A stretch of 64,000 nucleotides of DNA from Chrysoperla carnea (lineage: Eukaryota > Arthropoda > Insecta > Neuroptera > Chrysopidae): positions 89,823,435 to 89,887,434 of the forward strand of contig NC_058338.1 of NCBI RefSeq assembly GCF_905475395.1, in the 5' to 3' direction. Made by a program: the position numbers and the translations under genes. Shown piece by piece: positions 22,122 through 33,852 of this stretch. The notes under the pieces were generated by a model. The model saw only the letters and a program-made list of their open reading frames with translations. It did no database searches and was not told the origin of the DNA. Every line of letters begins with the position of its first letter. Within the stretch, counting starts at the first letter, position 1.

Positions 22122-24514
22122 CCAGCCAGACTCTTAAGACCTCATCCATCCCATGTAGCCTTCCGAGCCTTTACTTTGACCTCCTCTCCACTCGGAATAG
22201 AAGAATCGATTTTAATATAAGGCGTTCGGCAATAAAAATACGATAAAAATCTAGGAATCGAATGACCTCGTTACGTTTTATGTGCTCAACCTATCGCGCG
22301 CAACTTTTACTTTTTGGTAATGTTTGTGTATAAATTGTTTACTTGTGTGCTTTTGACAAAGAATCCATTGTTTGAAAGTGACAATAACCTGACGGACACA
22401 GTACAGAGAGCAGTTGTTACTCACCGATACAGAATGATTAGATAGCTACTCAAGAATCGTTCATCGTACATTTTCGGTTTTTTTTTTGGCACACCACATA
22501 AAAATTATACTACATAGTATGTGCCAGCCGTGCGTCGGAGCTGACACATTTAAAACACTAGCATTACAGCATTGTGAGAATAAGGTGTTCACAAAATAGT
22601 ACCCTGAGTTTGAAAATAAATTAATATACACCGCAACACAAGCTGTAAATAGTTCATTGTGCCAAAAATAATATATCGAGAAAGTTACGTAGCTTGAATT
22701 CATTGCCAGCCTCCCTTGTCGTAGCTCAGAGTAGCTTTTGAACTAATACCATCCCACTCTTTACCGTATAACGTGGTTATACGGTGCTTCACAACGTAAA
22801 AAATGCTATTACATTTTCTGTTACATTTTTTAAGTTGTCGGGCAAAGGATTAAGGATACTTTTGTTGAAGTTGACTGACTCCTGGCTTATGTAAAGTCGC
22901 AGTCAGTGGAGGTATATGAATTCTAGCCCCATTTGAACCATTTGTCCATTTATACTCGTCAAGTTATACATAACACAGCACCTACAAAAATTTTAGGTAC
23001 CTTTTTTTAAATGTAAGGCAGGCATAAGCGAGAAAATCTGCGAGTAAAATCTATCCCCATCTCCCGGCTTAAAGAAAGTAGAAATATATTTCTATACCAT
23101 AAAAAATTTGGCATCACTTCTTTCTCGTCTAGAGAGTTACATTGACTACAACTCCGCACCATTATTTACCATTTATACAAAGTGGCATATTGCCTTAAAA
23201 TAGACTTTTTTGGCGATTATTTCATCATGTAATCTAAACTTCTTTCTGTGAAGTATCCTTTTCTGATCTGTGATAGATAACGCCATGGAGACCAAATCTG
23301 GCCAATATATCATCTACGCTGCATTATTTTGATTCGCCATTATTGGGTTAATTGTGAAATTCTTAGAATGACTTCAATGTAATTCTGTCGTTTACGTATT
23401 GCGTTTGTAGTGGCATAATATTTTAGTAAAGTAAAAAATTCAATTACATTAGTCAAAATGAAAAAAAAAAAAAACATAATATACATTTTATGACTGCACC
23501 AATTTAGTGATTCGATTTTTATTTCAGCATTTTAAATTCAATGCTTCTGTATATTAAAATTTTTATTTTTATTTTTTGCATATGTAAAAATTGACAGTAA
23601 AAATTTTTATAACAAGCAGTAATAACAATCAAAGTTACAAATTTAATGACAGGAAATCGAAAAAATAAATGACAGGAAATATATACATATATATATACAT
23701 ATAGAGTTTGGTGCCGACGCGATGATACAAGAGATTGATTTATGTACCAAAAAAATTAATTACTAACTTTGGATAAATAAACATAATTTAATTGAATTTT
23801 ACGGTAATAAAAATTTTTTTTGAAAATTGACTTTGTATTGATTAAGGTTCCGTATCCGCCGAAGTGTTGGTCTTCTTTTTGTAAGAACGAATTATAACAA
23901 ATTTCTGTGTATTCTCAAGTATATTTGGTTTGCGTAAAAGTTTCTTAATTTTCGCTTATTCCAGAATATAGTCGCTGTTAGGCTTAGAACACAGTCGCAA
24001 AATACAGTGGCTCTGTTTAGATTCTAAGACGCCCATTGTTCTTTTAATTCTCCAGGAAAGATGTAGGATAGACGAATCCATGAAAATTAGCTAATGGACT
24101 TTCTTGCGAGCTTCTGCTTGCAAGTTTAAGAGTTTAAGGCATTAAAAACTTGGCACTTAGAAGTATTTCCTTATATTTCCTTATTTTTACCACAATTAAG
24201 CATATTATCAATATTTTATTCTTCAAGAGATATCTTGTCGATGTTAAATTTTATTTGAATAAAGGATTTGGTGAGGAACTGAAACTACCTTGACGCTGTT
24301 TGGAGTTTGGAGAAGAACTTTTGAAATGCAAAACCCCTTTGACGACTCACAAACACAAAATCACACTGCCATCTTAGTAGAGCATAAAAAGAAGAGATAG
24401 CTAAAGTTGCGATTGATAAATAAACTGTTTCAAGTTCATACAATTTTGACAATTTTGTGTTGGAATCGCCGAGAATCAGCCTGAATTATATGAGATATAA
24501 TATGATTAATATAG
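22122..24514. other. Noncoding DNA, nothing recognised
   Basis: Includes a TA/CATA simple repeat at about 23677-23705. The minus frame at 22461-22703 has hydrophobic runs but no family signature. Confidence 0.35.
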
Positions 24515-24887
24515 AAATTTGTATACTATGTATATTTAAGATAAGCCAAGTTTGTTACGCTTAAAATGGTACTACGAACATAATTTTGACATAGGTGTTC
24601 ATAAAGTCTCCTAATTATTCCATTTCCGGCATTTCCGGTTGCCTGTCTGTCCACCGCTACCGAATTTCATAAAGTAAAAGACATATCAAGGTGAAATTTT
24701 TATATTGTGCTTAGGACGCAAATGAAGGGAGGAAATAAAGGGTAACATACTCTCAAACTTTGTGTGTAAGAGTGGCTATCTTTCTTTACTTACATGACCG
24801 AAAAAAGACAAGCGGTTGCGTAATCCATACTGTTTGTCAATGGTATTTCAACATTTAACTCAGTCAATTGTTTGTTTTCACTTGTTA
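24515..24887 (+). mobile_element. H1 copy with internal deletion
   Basis: Decayed 5' end, then CATAGGTGTTCATAAAGTC, CATTTCCGGTTGCCTGTCTG, and the complete 3' end (ATGGTATTTCAACA, hairpin, GTTTTCACTTGTT). It lacks the central ACCGTTAGAGATAG segment. Like the copy at 43453-44052 it carries AAGAGTGGCTA and TTACTT.CATGACC, marking a subfamily. Confidence 0.7.
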
Positions 24888-26339
24888 AATATATTTTACA
24901 TTTTTTAATTAACCTGAAAATTGGTGCTTTATCATATTTAATATTATTATTAATTTTCATATCTCAAAACTTCTTCACCGCTGTTTAATTTACGAAAAGA
25001 ATTATATTTGATCAAATTTTGTACGTAATTGTTTCATTTGTTACATTACCTATTCCGTAAACCCTTGATGTTACGGCTTAGCTCACACCTAGCTATTTCA
25101 TATATATCACAAAACTGTTTTGAAGAACTTTGTTTTGGTGTAAAATTTTTGTTTGACATTGATTATATGTTAGTATGTTTTCTTTTCATAGTGCTACTGA
25201 AATAGATTTAAGATATTTTGAAATTATAATAAATTTTTTATTTAATCTGTGCCAGTATATATTTTAAACGTGAATTATAATACAATAACCGTATTATTTA
25301 TGATATAATAAAATTTAATATTTAATTTTAATATTTATTCGAATTTTTTTTTTAATGTAAATTAATTTATATGGGTCCTTAATATTTTTGGCATTATTGT
25401 CTAAATGTGTTGGCAATCACTAATATTTTACTTTTAAAATGAAGATACTTTTAATAACTTTAAATATTCAGATGTTTTTTTAATGAATTCTTGAAGGTAA
25501 TACTTTATTTTAACGAATAATTTGTTATCCACACTTTAAGGCATAAATGAAGTTTCAAGAATCTGTCCTGAAGGCTATGTGGAATCCAAATAAAAAATCC
25601 TCTTAACGAGATTCTCTTAACGAGAACTTAGGGTCTGTAAGTCTATGTATTTGTTTTGTCCATGTTTTCTCTATAGTTCCTTTAAAATGTATATTAAACT
25701 TTGGAGCCTTTATTAGGTTTTCTTATGCCGGTTACATTTTTTCTTCGCATTTCAGTATCCTTAGAATTTATTCTTAGAAGTAGCTTAAACTTTTTTGTTT
25801 TCCTCATTGACTGGTTTGAGCCACATCAATAAGTAACTATTAATTTTTTTTCTCATTCGCTTTGCTTTACCACCATTCTATCTACCAAGAGATCTTTTAA
25901 CAGATTTTTCTCTTAAGATTCAGTCTTAATTACATGACAAGTTTTCCTCCTATGATTCTTCCTCCTCCATTTTACCTTGAGATGAGGAAATTAAACACAT
26001 ATTGTAATTACTTCTAGTCTAGTATAAATTTTGCTTTTTGGCAAAGTTCTTAGTCATTAGCCAAATTTATAAACACAAAAAAGAACCAGCCTGGTTTACA
26101 AAAAAAAAGCTGAATTTAATTCCGCAGGGGTGTTGTTGGTCGATAATTTCTATGATTTATCGGTCGTTTGGCATAAATAATCCATCATGTGCTCAGAACA
26201 TTGTGTAAACTATCATACTTTGTCAGAGAAATCTAGATCTGTTAAATATTTCGATTACCCTATACTTAAAAATTTTTTGTTGGCAACTAAAATCGTATTT
26301 AAGTCCTCTGCTTAACGAACACTGTATTGATTCTTTCTC
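24888..26339. other. A+T-rich noncoding DNA
   Basis: Only a short doubled motif CTCTTAACGAGA at 25599-25626 was noted. Confidence 0.35.
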
Positions 26340-26678
26340 TAATTGTGTTTCTAGACAGAGGAGTAAGTTTGACGCGCTCTATTTTTTGTATCGAAACAAT
26401 CAAAAAGTGAGGACGTGCATGTTTACCAGGCTTCCGTCAAAAACTTTCCCACTTGAAAATGTTTACTATGCCGAGTAATGACATTTAAAGCCGAGTAACT
26501 TGCCGCACTTGAATGACAATTTTTGCTAACATATTTAATCAAAAACGTCGACTGTTTTATTTCTGTCTTTCATTGCATAAGCAATTAATTCTTTATGCTC
26601 TGGTACGCTTTTTGACTAAGTGTTTTGTGATTGATTTCAAAATGCTGCGTGAGATTGGTTCGCCATCCCTGCTCTAGG
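26340..26678 (-). mobile_element. hAT-type terminus or MITE fragment
   Basis: The minus strand begins CAGGGATGGCGAACC at 26678, a typical hAT terminal sequence, followed by about 340 bp of distinct composition. The opposite TIR was not found, so the other limit is a guess and the element may be truncated. Confidence 0.4.
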
Positions 26679-26686
26679 GAGTTTTG

Positions 26687-27134
26687 GTACTTTTGGTTGT
26701 AAATCATTAGTAAGCTGTAAATCAAAGAGTAGAAATTTTTGGACTTTCCTCGATATTAAGTAGCTAATCAGTTGTTATCATTGTCATTGCCGTTTCACAT
26801 AGTAAGAATAGGTCGTCTATATAAATGCTAAAAAATTGTTTGCTACAAATCAAAACTGCAGATGTACACACAATTAAATTATTTTAAAGATCATATACAA
26901 ACCGTTACCAAACATCATATCATAATAAGCCTGATTATGATGGAAAAGAATGAATATAAAAAAAATTTATTAAATAAAAACCCTTTCATCATCTAATAAT
27001 AAACATCAAAATCATCCACGCACCTAAACCATCCCCTCTCAAACCTAATAAAATGCTCCGTGTATGATGCCTTGCTTGCTCTACATTGAACAAGAAAACA
27101 ATAACAAATTCGTAGCGCAGAAGCTGCGTTAGCT
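26687..27134. other. A+T-rich noncoding DNA
   Basis: No supported feature. Confidence 0.4.
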
Positions 27135-27342
27135 AAGCAAATTCCCTCAGATTTAAAAAAAAAAACATTTCTCTTAAAATCGAATATAACTGTTTAAAAA
27201 CAATAATTTTTATTTCGAAAACTTAGCTCATGGAGAAAAAACCCCCACCCCTTCTTTATCTGTTTCTCCTTATTTCTCATTAACGAATTTGTCCTTTCAA
27301 ATACCAAAATCCTTCTTTATACCAAATTTTAGTCAAATCAGA

Positions 27343-27372
27343 CTATATATATATATATAATATAATATAATA
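27343..27372. repeat. TA-rich microsatellite at the S2 border
   Basis: TATATATATATATATA followed by AATATAATATAATAAGG. Probably the slippage-prone tail of S2. Confidence 0.75.
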
Positions 27373-27660
27373 AGGTTTAACCTCCGTTTCTCAGACCACG
27401 TCATTAACGCAGGCCACCCACATCATTATTTCCAAACTTTATTTATTTGTAAAACTATATCCGAATAAACAATTACTTTTATAATGTGGGTGGAATCAAT
27501 TTCTTCGTTCTTATCCAAGCGGAGACAGTGTTATTAATTTACCGCCCCAATAACTATTTTTGTTCACACAGCCGCTGCCTGGATTCAAACCCGCAACCTC
27601 CCAGCCAGTAGTCAAAGCAAGTAACATCGCCTTAGCTTGCTTGGCTACTGAGTCGGCTTG
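27360..27660 (-). mobile_element. S2 tRNA-derived SINE
   Basis: On the minus strand, GCCGACTCAGTAGCCAAGCA begins a tRNA-like head, with an A-box-like TAGCCAAGCAAGC and a B box GGTTTGAATCC at about 27573-27583. The body runs through TGTCTCCGCTTGG and GTGGCCTGCGTTAATGACGT to a TA-rich tail. The head differs from S1, so this is a separate family. Confidence 0.65.
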
Positions 27661-27791
27661 TATTTATATAAATTTTAGCGATGGTAATTTTTGACATCTA
27701 TTAAGTAGGATCGATGAATATTTGAAGAAATTTTTTCAAAATTCCTTCATCAGAACAGAAGCCACAACTCTATTTCTTTCAGAAATTCGCT

Positions 27792-28471
27792 AAAAACCAT
27801 ACATATTTTTATTAATAAAAAAGGAAACCATTATATAATAACTCATATAAATCAAACAAAGACACAAATACTTTTTTGTTATATACAGAAAAATTATGAT
27901 TATATTAAATGTCATTATTATCACAAGAAGGAAGTAGGATATTATGATTTAATAATTGTATGTATTAAACAAAGAAAACAATACATATTTTTGTTCCATA
28001 TTTAAGTGGCTGTGTTTTTTTTTTGGGTTCATGTTAGGGTAATAATAAAATAGGTAAAGTATATTGATAAGTAGGTACACACAGAGAAGGGTTAATAATA
28101 ATACAATGTTAAGTATCATCTATGTGTGTATATATAGGGTGTAATTTTAGGGATGAGTGGGAATATTATTATTATATTACCCCACCACATATACGTAGTA
28201 TATAATAATATAATAAACAATATTGGGATCATGATGGTAATATATTGGAAAGGGAATAATATGGTAGAAACAGAAAATGGGAAAATATTTTATAACAAAC
28301 ACACATATATTGTATTTCAGTCATCAACTAATAAGGTCGTTTTTTGTTGTGTTTGTTTGTTGGTTGAAATAAATGAATGAAATAATGCGTGGCCATCTTT
28401 AATCAATAATTTTATTTCATGTAATTTTGTTTAGTAGAAAACAGTTCAAGTTTCCAAAAAGTGTATTAATT
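27792..28471. other. A+T-rich noncoding DNA
   Basis: The frame at 28153-28380 is Ile/Asn-rich and probably chance. Confidence 0.4.
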
Positions 28472-29014
28472 TTTATACCATGTAAATATGAAATATACAT
28501 AGTACATTAAGTTTAATCCCAAGTTTGTAACGCTTAAAAAAATTGATACTACGAAAAAACTTTTGATATAGGTGTTCATAGAATCACCTAATTAATCCAA
28601 TTCCGGTTGTCTGTCTGTCTGTCTGTCATCAGGATTACTCAAAAACGAAAAGAGATATCAAGCTGAAATTTTTATAGCGTGCTGAGGGCGTAAAAAGTGA
28701 GGTCAAGTTCGTAAATGAGTAACATAGGTTAATTGGGTCTTGTAAACCGTTAGAGATAGAAAAAAAGTTTAAATGTAAAAAATGTTCCTTATAAAAAAAT
28801 AAGCAACTTTTTTTTGCTTGAAACATTTTTTCGTAAACATCACTGTTTACCCGTGACGGAGCAAATTAGGCGTAAATTGTATAGTATGTATTATATGGGA
28901 ATATCAATTATACTGGTATGACATGTATGTATGTGTAATGTGACAGAGTAATCAACACTATCTATGCAAGGTATTTCAACAATTAACTCAGTCAATTGTT
29001 TGTTTTCACTTGTT
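28472..29014 (+). mobile_element. H1 copy, near full length
   Basis: ATACCATGTAAATATG at the 5' end through GGTGTTCATAGAATCACC, CGGTTGTCTGTCTGTC, AACCGTTAGAGATAG and TTTACCCGTGACGG to the hairpin and GTTTTCACTTGTTTT. Confidence 0.8.
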
Positions 29015-29409
29015 TTCTCTACTTTAGGAATCTTTGGAGTAAGGGTGGAAAACCTGTATCAGCGTGTCATTTTTCTTAAAGAAATGTTGTCAAATAACTT
29101 TGACTTCGTAATTACTGGGATTCGCAATTAATTCTTTTTCAATGACGTTTCCTACACAAGATCGAGCAAAAACCGCTAGAGACAAGCTGATTTAATTACC
29201 TCAGTGTTTTCGTTAAGACATAACAATATAAAAAGAGTCGAGTTAACATACATTTTTTTTTTTGGATCCCTGATATTTGTAAAAAGCTCGTACTAAAAAA
29301 CGTTCACCAAAAAGTTAGTTTTATATTCTAAAGAGTTAATATCTCTTGAAATACATACTTCCAAATCATTTCGGCCATCAAATTGAAATTAATTTTGCGA
29401 TTTTTTACA

Positions 29410-29604
29410 ATGGAACCAAAAAAAAGGGTTGTATAAGTTTTACCGCCATGTGTGCCTGTCTGTCTGCCAGTATGTCTGCTTGTGGCATCGTAGCGCCTAA
29501 ACGGATGAACCGATTTCAATTTTTTTGTTTCGTTTGATAGATTATTTAATGGTGAATGTTTTTAGCTATGTTTCAAGGGCGAGTTAAGGGTTCCGTACTT
29601 GAAA
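29410..29604 (+). repeat. Family P copy abutting H1
   Basis: GTTGTATAAGTTTTACCGCC, TGTCTGTCTGCCAG, TGGCATCGTAGCGCCTAAAC, ATGAACCGATTTCAATTTTT and GCTATGTTTCAAGGGCG. It stops at GGTTCCGTACTT where H1 begins. Confidence 0.6.
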
Positions 29605-30074
29605 TAGGTGTTATCATAAAATAACATAATTAATCCATTTCCGGTTGTCCACCCGTCCGTCAGTCCGTCTGTCTGTGAACACGATAACTCAAAAAACGAA
29701 AAGAGATATCAAGTTAAAGTTTATAGCGCGCTCAGGGCGTAAAAAGTGAGGTTGAGTTCGTAAAGGAGCAATATAGGTCAATTGCGTCTTGGGACCATAG
29801 GACCCATCTTGTAAACCGTTAGAGATAGAACAAAAGTTCAAATGTAAAAAATGTTCCTTATAGAAAAATAAACAACTTTTCTTAGAAACATTTTTGGCAA
29901 ACGTCACTGCTTACAAGGGCGCAAATTAAGAGCAAAATGTATAGTATGTATTATATGGGAATATCAGTTATGTATGTGTGACATGTGTATATGTGTAATG
30001 TGACAGAGTAATCAACACTGTCTATACATGGTATTTCAACAATTAGCTCAGTCAATTGTTGGTTTTCACTTGTT
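29605..30074 (+). mobile_element. H1 copy, 5'-truncated
   Basis: Starts at ATAGGTGTTATCATAAAAT rather than at ATACCATG, then follows the family to the 3' end. It is in the same orientation as the copy 590 bp upstream. Confidence 0.75.
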
Positions 30075-30666
30075 TAAATATAGTTTTGTATCAAGATATG
30101 AACATAAAATTTAACAAAACATTAAACGTATTGTTTACTTTGAATAGAATTACTATTTGCTTGTTTATATCATAAGTGTAAAACATTTAAATAAATTGAT
30201 TTAATTATTATAAAAAATGTTTATTTAATAAACATGCGTCGTTCGCGTACACAAACAATTATTATTAAAGTAAAACATAAAATTAAATTTAATATATCAT
30301 TCATTTTACTTTATATTTTATTTTTTTGACATAATTGTCAACGTGATAAGATCTTCTCTTGCACACACATAACATATGATTATGAGTGTCATGTTTTTAA
30401 TAAAAATGTATTGTACATATTATGTATTAATTTGTTGTATGGTGACAAGTTTGATATAAACTTACAACGCCCATTATATCCGTTTAAAATTACATACAAT
30501 TATTTTAATGATGTATTTTTAATAGTGAACATGTTTGTTTAATTTTCCATAAAAGTTATTAATTAGTATATCTTTAATTTTTTTAATGAGCCCTGGAATT
30601 ATTACTGTCAATTGGATCGATAAATATTTTCATAATGTGAAATAAATAATAGTTATGTAACAAGCT
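30075..30666. other. Very A+T-rich noncoding DNA
   Basis: No supported feature. Confidence 0.4.
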
Positions 30667-30788
30667 GAACTAAAAAGTAGAAAATAATTTCTTTAAATTC
30701 AAAAAAATCATTTTATCAATTAAAAAATTTTAAAGCAATTATAAAATTTTTTTTGAATTTAAAGAAATTATTTTCTACCTTTTAGTTC
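30667..30788. repeat. Long hairpin: 41-bp arms, 40-nt loop
   Basis: GAACTAAAAAGTAGAAAATA at 30667 and onward is mirrored at 30748-30788 (ending TTATTTTCTACCTTTTAGTT then C) with one mismatch. Could be a small MITE or a hairpin RNA source. Confidence 0.75.
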
Positions 30789-31263
30789 CCCTAGTTACAA
30801 AAGCATGTTTTTTAGTTTTTTAAACCATTATATATATTTTTTTTTAGTTTTGTAGATCATTATTTATTTATCAAAAATTCAGTATAAACAAAATTGTAAA
30901 TTCTGAAAATCTTCATCAGGATAATCAAATAAACTTATTAAATTATTGCATTGTCATCTGTCCTTGATAAGTATGCCAAAATTCGAGTTATTCCGACGTT
31001 TTGATGAGGGCCCAAATCAGGTTAAAGATTTACGTAACATACTAGCATACTAACATACTAACAATACACATACGTGAAGTTAATAAAAGTGTGTTTAAAA
31101 AACAGTAAATTTCAGCACTTTTCAATTTATCTATCTTCAGAGCTTTTTACCTGTAAATTTGTCGATTTTATGATATATTGTATGGAAACAACTAGTGACG
31201 GATTTACACAGTTCCGCTAGTAGACTATTTAATTTTTGCCACCCTTCTTTTTTGTCTCCTTGT

Positions 31264-31514
31264 ATATTGATAATTGGTAAGTAACTGGGTAGTCTAAATT
31301 GAAACCACTAAAAACAGCCCCGCTTCCTGTTTTAATTAGTACGCATAACTATCACCAGATGGCGTGCCTTATCTGATTTGAATTTGAATATTTTGATTAG
31401 CCTTTAAAAATAGTAAGAACAATTATTCCCAACTGATAGTCTAAATTGGGACTACTGAAACCGGGTCCGCTTCCTATTTTAATCAGTAATGTTTGCAACT
31501 CCCAGTTATCAATA
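31264..31514. repeat. Element with inverted ends and an internal duplication
   Basis: Ends ATTGATAATTGG and CCAGTTATCAAT are inverted. TAGTCTAAATTG and GCTTCCTGTTTTAATTAGTA (31291-31343) recur in the same orientation with changes at about 31439-31488. Confidence 0.5.
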
Positions 31515-32021
31515 ACAATGATTTTATTTATTTCTGGAAGATAAAATTAATTTTTTAAATCAATTTGCCACCATAGATTTCAGCCTAATCATCCCATTTC
31601 ACAACTGGATGTTTTTTTTAGGGTCAGTTTCACGTAATCTTAATTGACTACACAAAACCCGAAAACAACAAACAAAAAATCAATATTCCCTGTTGTAAAA
31701 TTATCAACAATAAAGTAAAAAAAAATATATATTTCCGATCAAACACACAACTATACCAATAATGTACATACCAATCGCACGTATATTAGACTGTGTTATT
31801 ACAAATGATTGACCACATTTTTATTATGATTGTAAAACTAGATTTAGGAAAAAGGTAAAGAAAATAGAGCATTAATGCTTAAGAGCTATGCTAGTTTTCT
31901 CTAACGGCTTGACAAAATTTAAAAACAAACATCTATTTAACTTAAGTCAGAAAATAAACTGTAACGATAACTTGATTCGTAATAAAAAGGAAATAAATAT
32001 ATGATGAAATAAAGTCTTATT
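31515..32021. other. A+T-rich noncoding DNA
   Basis: No supported feature. Confidence 0.4.
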
Positions 32022-32582
32022 ATACCATGTATATATGAAATATACATAGTATATAAAGTTTAGTCCCAAGTTTGTAACGCTTAAAAATAATGATGCTAGG
32101 AAAAAAATTTTATCATAGGTGTTCATAAAATCACCTAATTAGTCCATTTCCGGTTGTCCGTCCGTCTGTGGACACGATAACTCAAAAACGAAAAAAGATA
32201 TCGAGCTGATATCGAGCGAAAAAAGATATCGAGCGTACTCAAGACGTAAAAAGTGAGGTCAAGTTCGTAAATGAGCATCATAGGTCAATTGGGTCTTGGG
32301 TCCGTAAGACCCATCTTATAAACCGTTAGAGATAGAACAAAAGTTTAAATGTTAAAAATGTTCCTTATCAAAAATTAAAAAACTTTTGAAACATTTTTTC
32401 GTAAACATCACTGTTTACCCGTGAGGGCGCCAATTAGGCGGAAATTTTATAATATGTATTATACTTGATTATCAGTTATGTGTGTGTCACATGTTTGTAT
32501 GTGTAATGTGATAAAGAAATCAACACTGACTATGCATGGTGTTTCCACAATTAACTCAGTCAATTGTTTGTTTTCACTTGTT
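32022..32582 (+). mobile_element. H1 copy, near full length
   Basis: Both ends are intact (ATACCATGTATATATG; GTTTTCACTTGTT). A local duplication of AAAAAGATATCGAGC at about 32190-32235 replaces part of the usual GCTGAAATTTTTACAGCG. Confidence 0.8.
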
Positions 32583-33155
32583 AAACATGTAATATGGTTT
32601 CAAACATTAATTTCCAAGAAAAAAAAACAGTCAAAATATAAATCAAGGTTATATTAGATGTTTCTTCTTTCGAGGTAAGTTTCAATGATTTTTCGCAAGT
32701 TTTGAGGGATTATTTCTACTATAACTTGTCGGTTAGCTGTCCTACTTTGTAGATTAGTTACAAAGTATTCTTGGCTGAATACACGCTATGATGATACATT
32801 AGTTTTACCCTATCTCCAATGCTTACAGTTTCTTGGAACTTTTGCACAATGATGCAAATTGTTCGCTCACTAAAACGACTACATTTTGTCTACCCGTAAA
32901 AGTTTTTACAGAATTATTATTAGTGTAGAACAGTATGAGTATTCACAGCATTCTAATTTACAGAGTTGCAAACATATGAAACTGAAATTGGGTCACCTAT
33001 TATTAATTATTCGCTAATTTTTAAATAACGATCACTCTGGCATTTATAGAATTCCAAAACGACTTGATCTCAAGATAGAGCTATGCAAAAAATACTTTAA
33101 GATATTGATAAGACATCATTACAAAAAGGTAAACATTTGTAACCCAGGTTGGCTA
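32583..33155. other. A+T-rich noncoding DNA
   Basis: No supported feature. Confidence 0.4.
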
Positions 33156-33505
33156 AGCGAATTCCCTCAGGTATGGAAAAAATAAGACATTTTTCTTAAA
33201 GTCAGTCGAATATTTTAATATGCATTTTTATTTATTCCAGAATTTTTATTTCGAAAACTAAGAGTCTAGAGAAAAAATCCAAGAGTATTTTTTTGATTAA
33301 AACTGGTCAAAAATACAAAACTACTTTTCATCTTGGAAAAATTCAAAATTTTGTACTTTGCGCACCATCACATCCCTTACTTATCTGTTGATTTTTCTCA
33401 TTAACGAACTGGATCTTTCAAATACAAAAACTCATCAATCAACCTTTTTTGAAAATTCCATCATCATAACAAAAGCAATAGCTCCATTGCCTTCGGAAAT
33501 TCGCT
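33156..33505 (+). mobile_element. Family X element, uninterrupted copy
   Basis: AGCGAATTCCC at the left and GGAAATTCGCT at the right are inverse with one mismatch. At 350 bp it gives the undisturbed length of X. No coding capacity. Confidence 0.65.
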
Positions 33506-33852
33506 AATAGAAGACGATAAAGCTCCCAAGGTAGTCAATCATTTAATATCACCTTGTAGATTGTGTAAAAGGGTGAGAAGGTGTGTTACTGTCAATCTAA
33601 TAGCCATCATGCTATTCATTTATTCATTATGAGATTCGTGTCCTGTCCACCAGTTAGCGTGCACATACATACACATTCCACACATAAGTCCCTACTATAT
33701 GTATACATATGCATGTATGATTACCATGTTGATGACGTGTCATATAATACCCGATTAATTGACAGACAGGCACATTCAACGCGATTTAATAAAAACTAAC
33801 CCCCTGAATAACTAGTAGTAGGTATACAAATGTTTTGTTTTTTACAAATGCA
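33506..33852. other. Noncoding DNA
   Basis: The frame at 33581-33799 runs through CATACATACA-like simple sequence and is not credible. Confidence 0.4.

Larger units (their letters stand above)
27135..27791 (+). mobile_element. Family X element interrupted by S2
   Basis: Left end AGCAAATTCCCTCAG and right end CAGAAATTCGCT match X termini. The left part runs to CATTAACGAATTTGTCCTTT and CAAATACCAAAATC; the right part resumes with TTTTTTCAAAATTCCTTCAT. The uninterrupted X copy at 33156-33505 joins these directly. Confidence 0.65.

Noticed and set aside
22461..22703. 80-codon minus-strand frame with hydrophobic runs
   Set aside because: Hydrophobic residues are expected from T-rich codons; no conserved motif or start context.
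29689..29907. Recurring open frame with 'SISNGLQD' and 'RT.PHFLRPE' motifs (also at 4395-4598, 28635-28826, 43649-43849)
   Set aside because: All lie at the same place inside H1 copies and are broken elsewhere. The shared peptide reflects shared repeat DNA, not a gene family.
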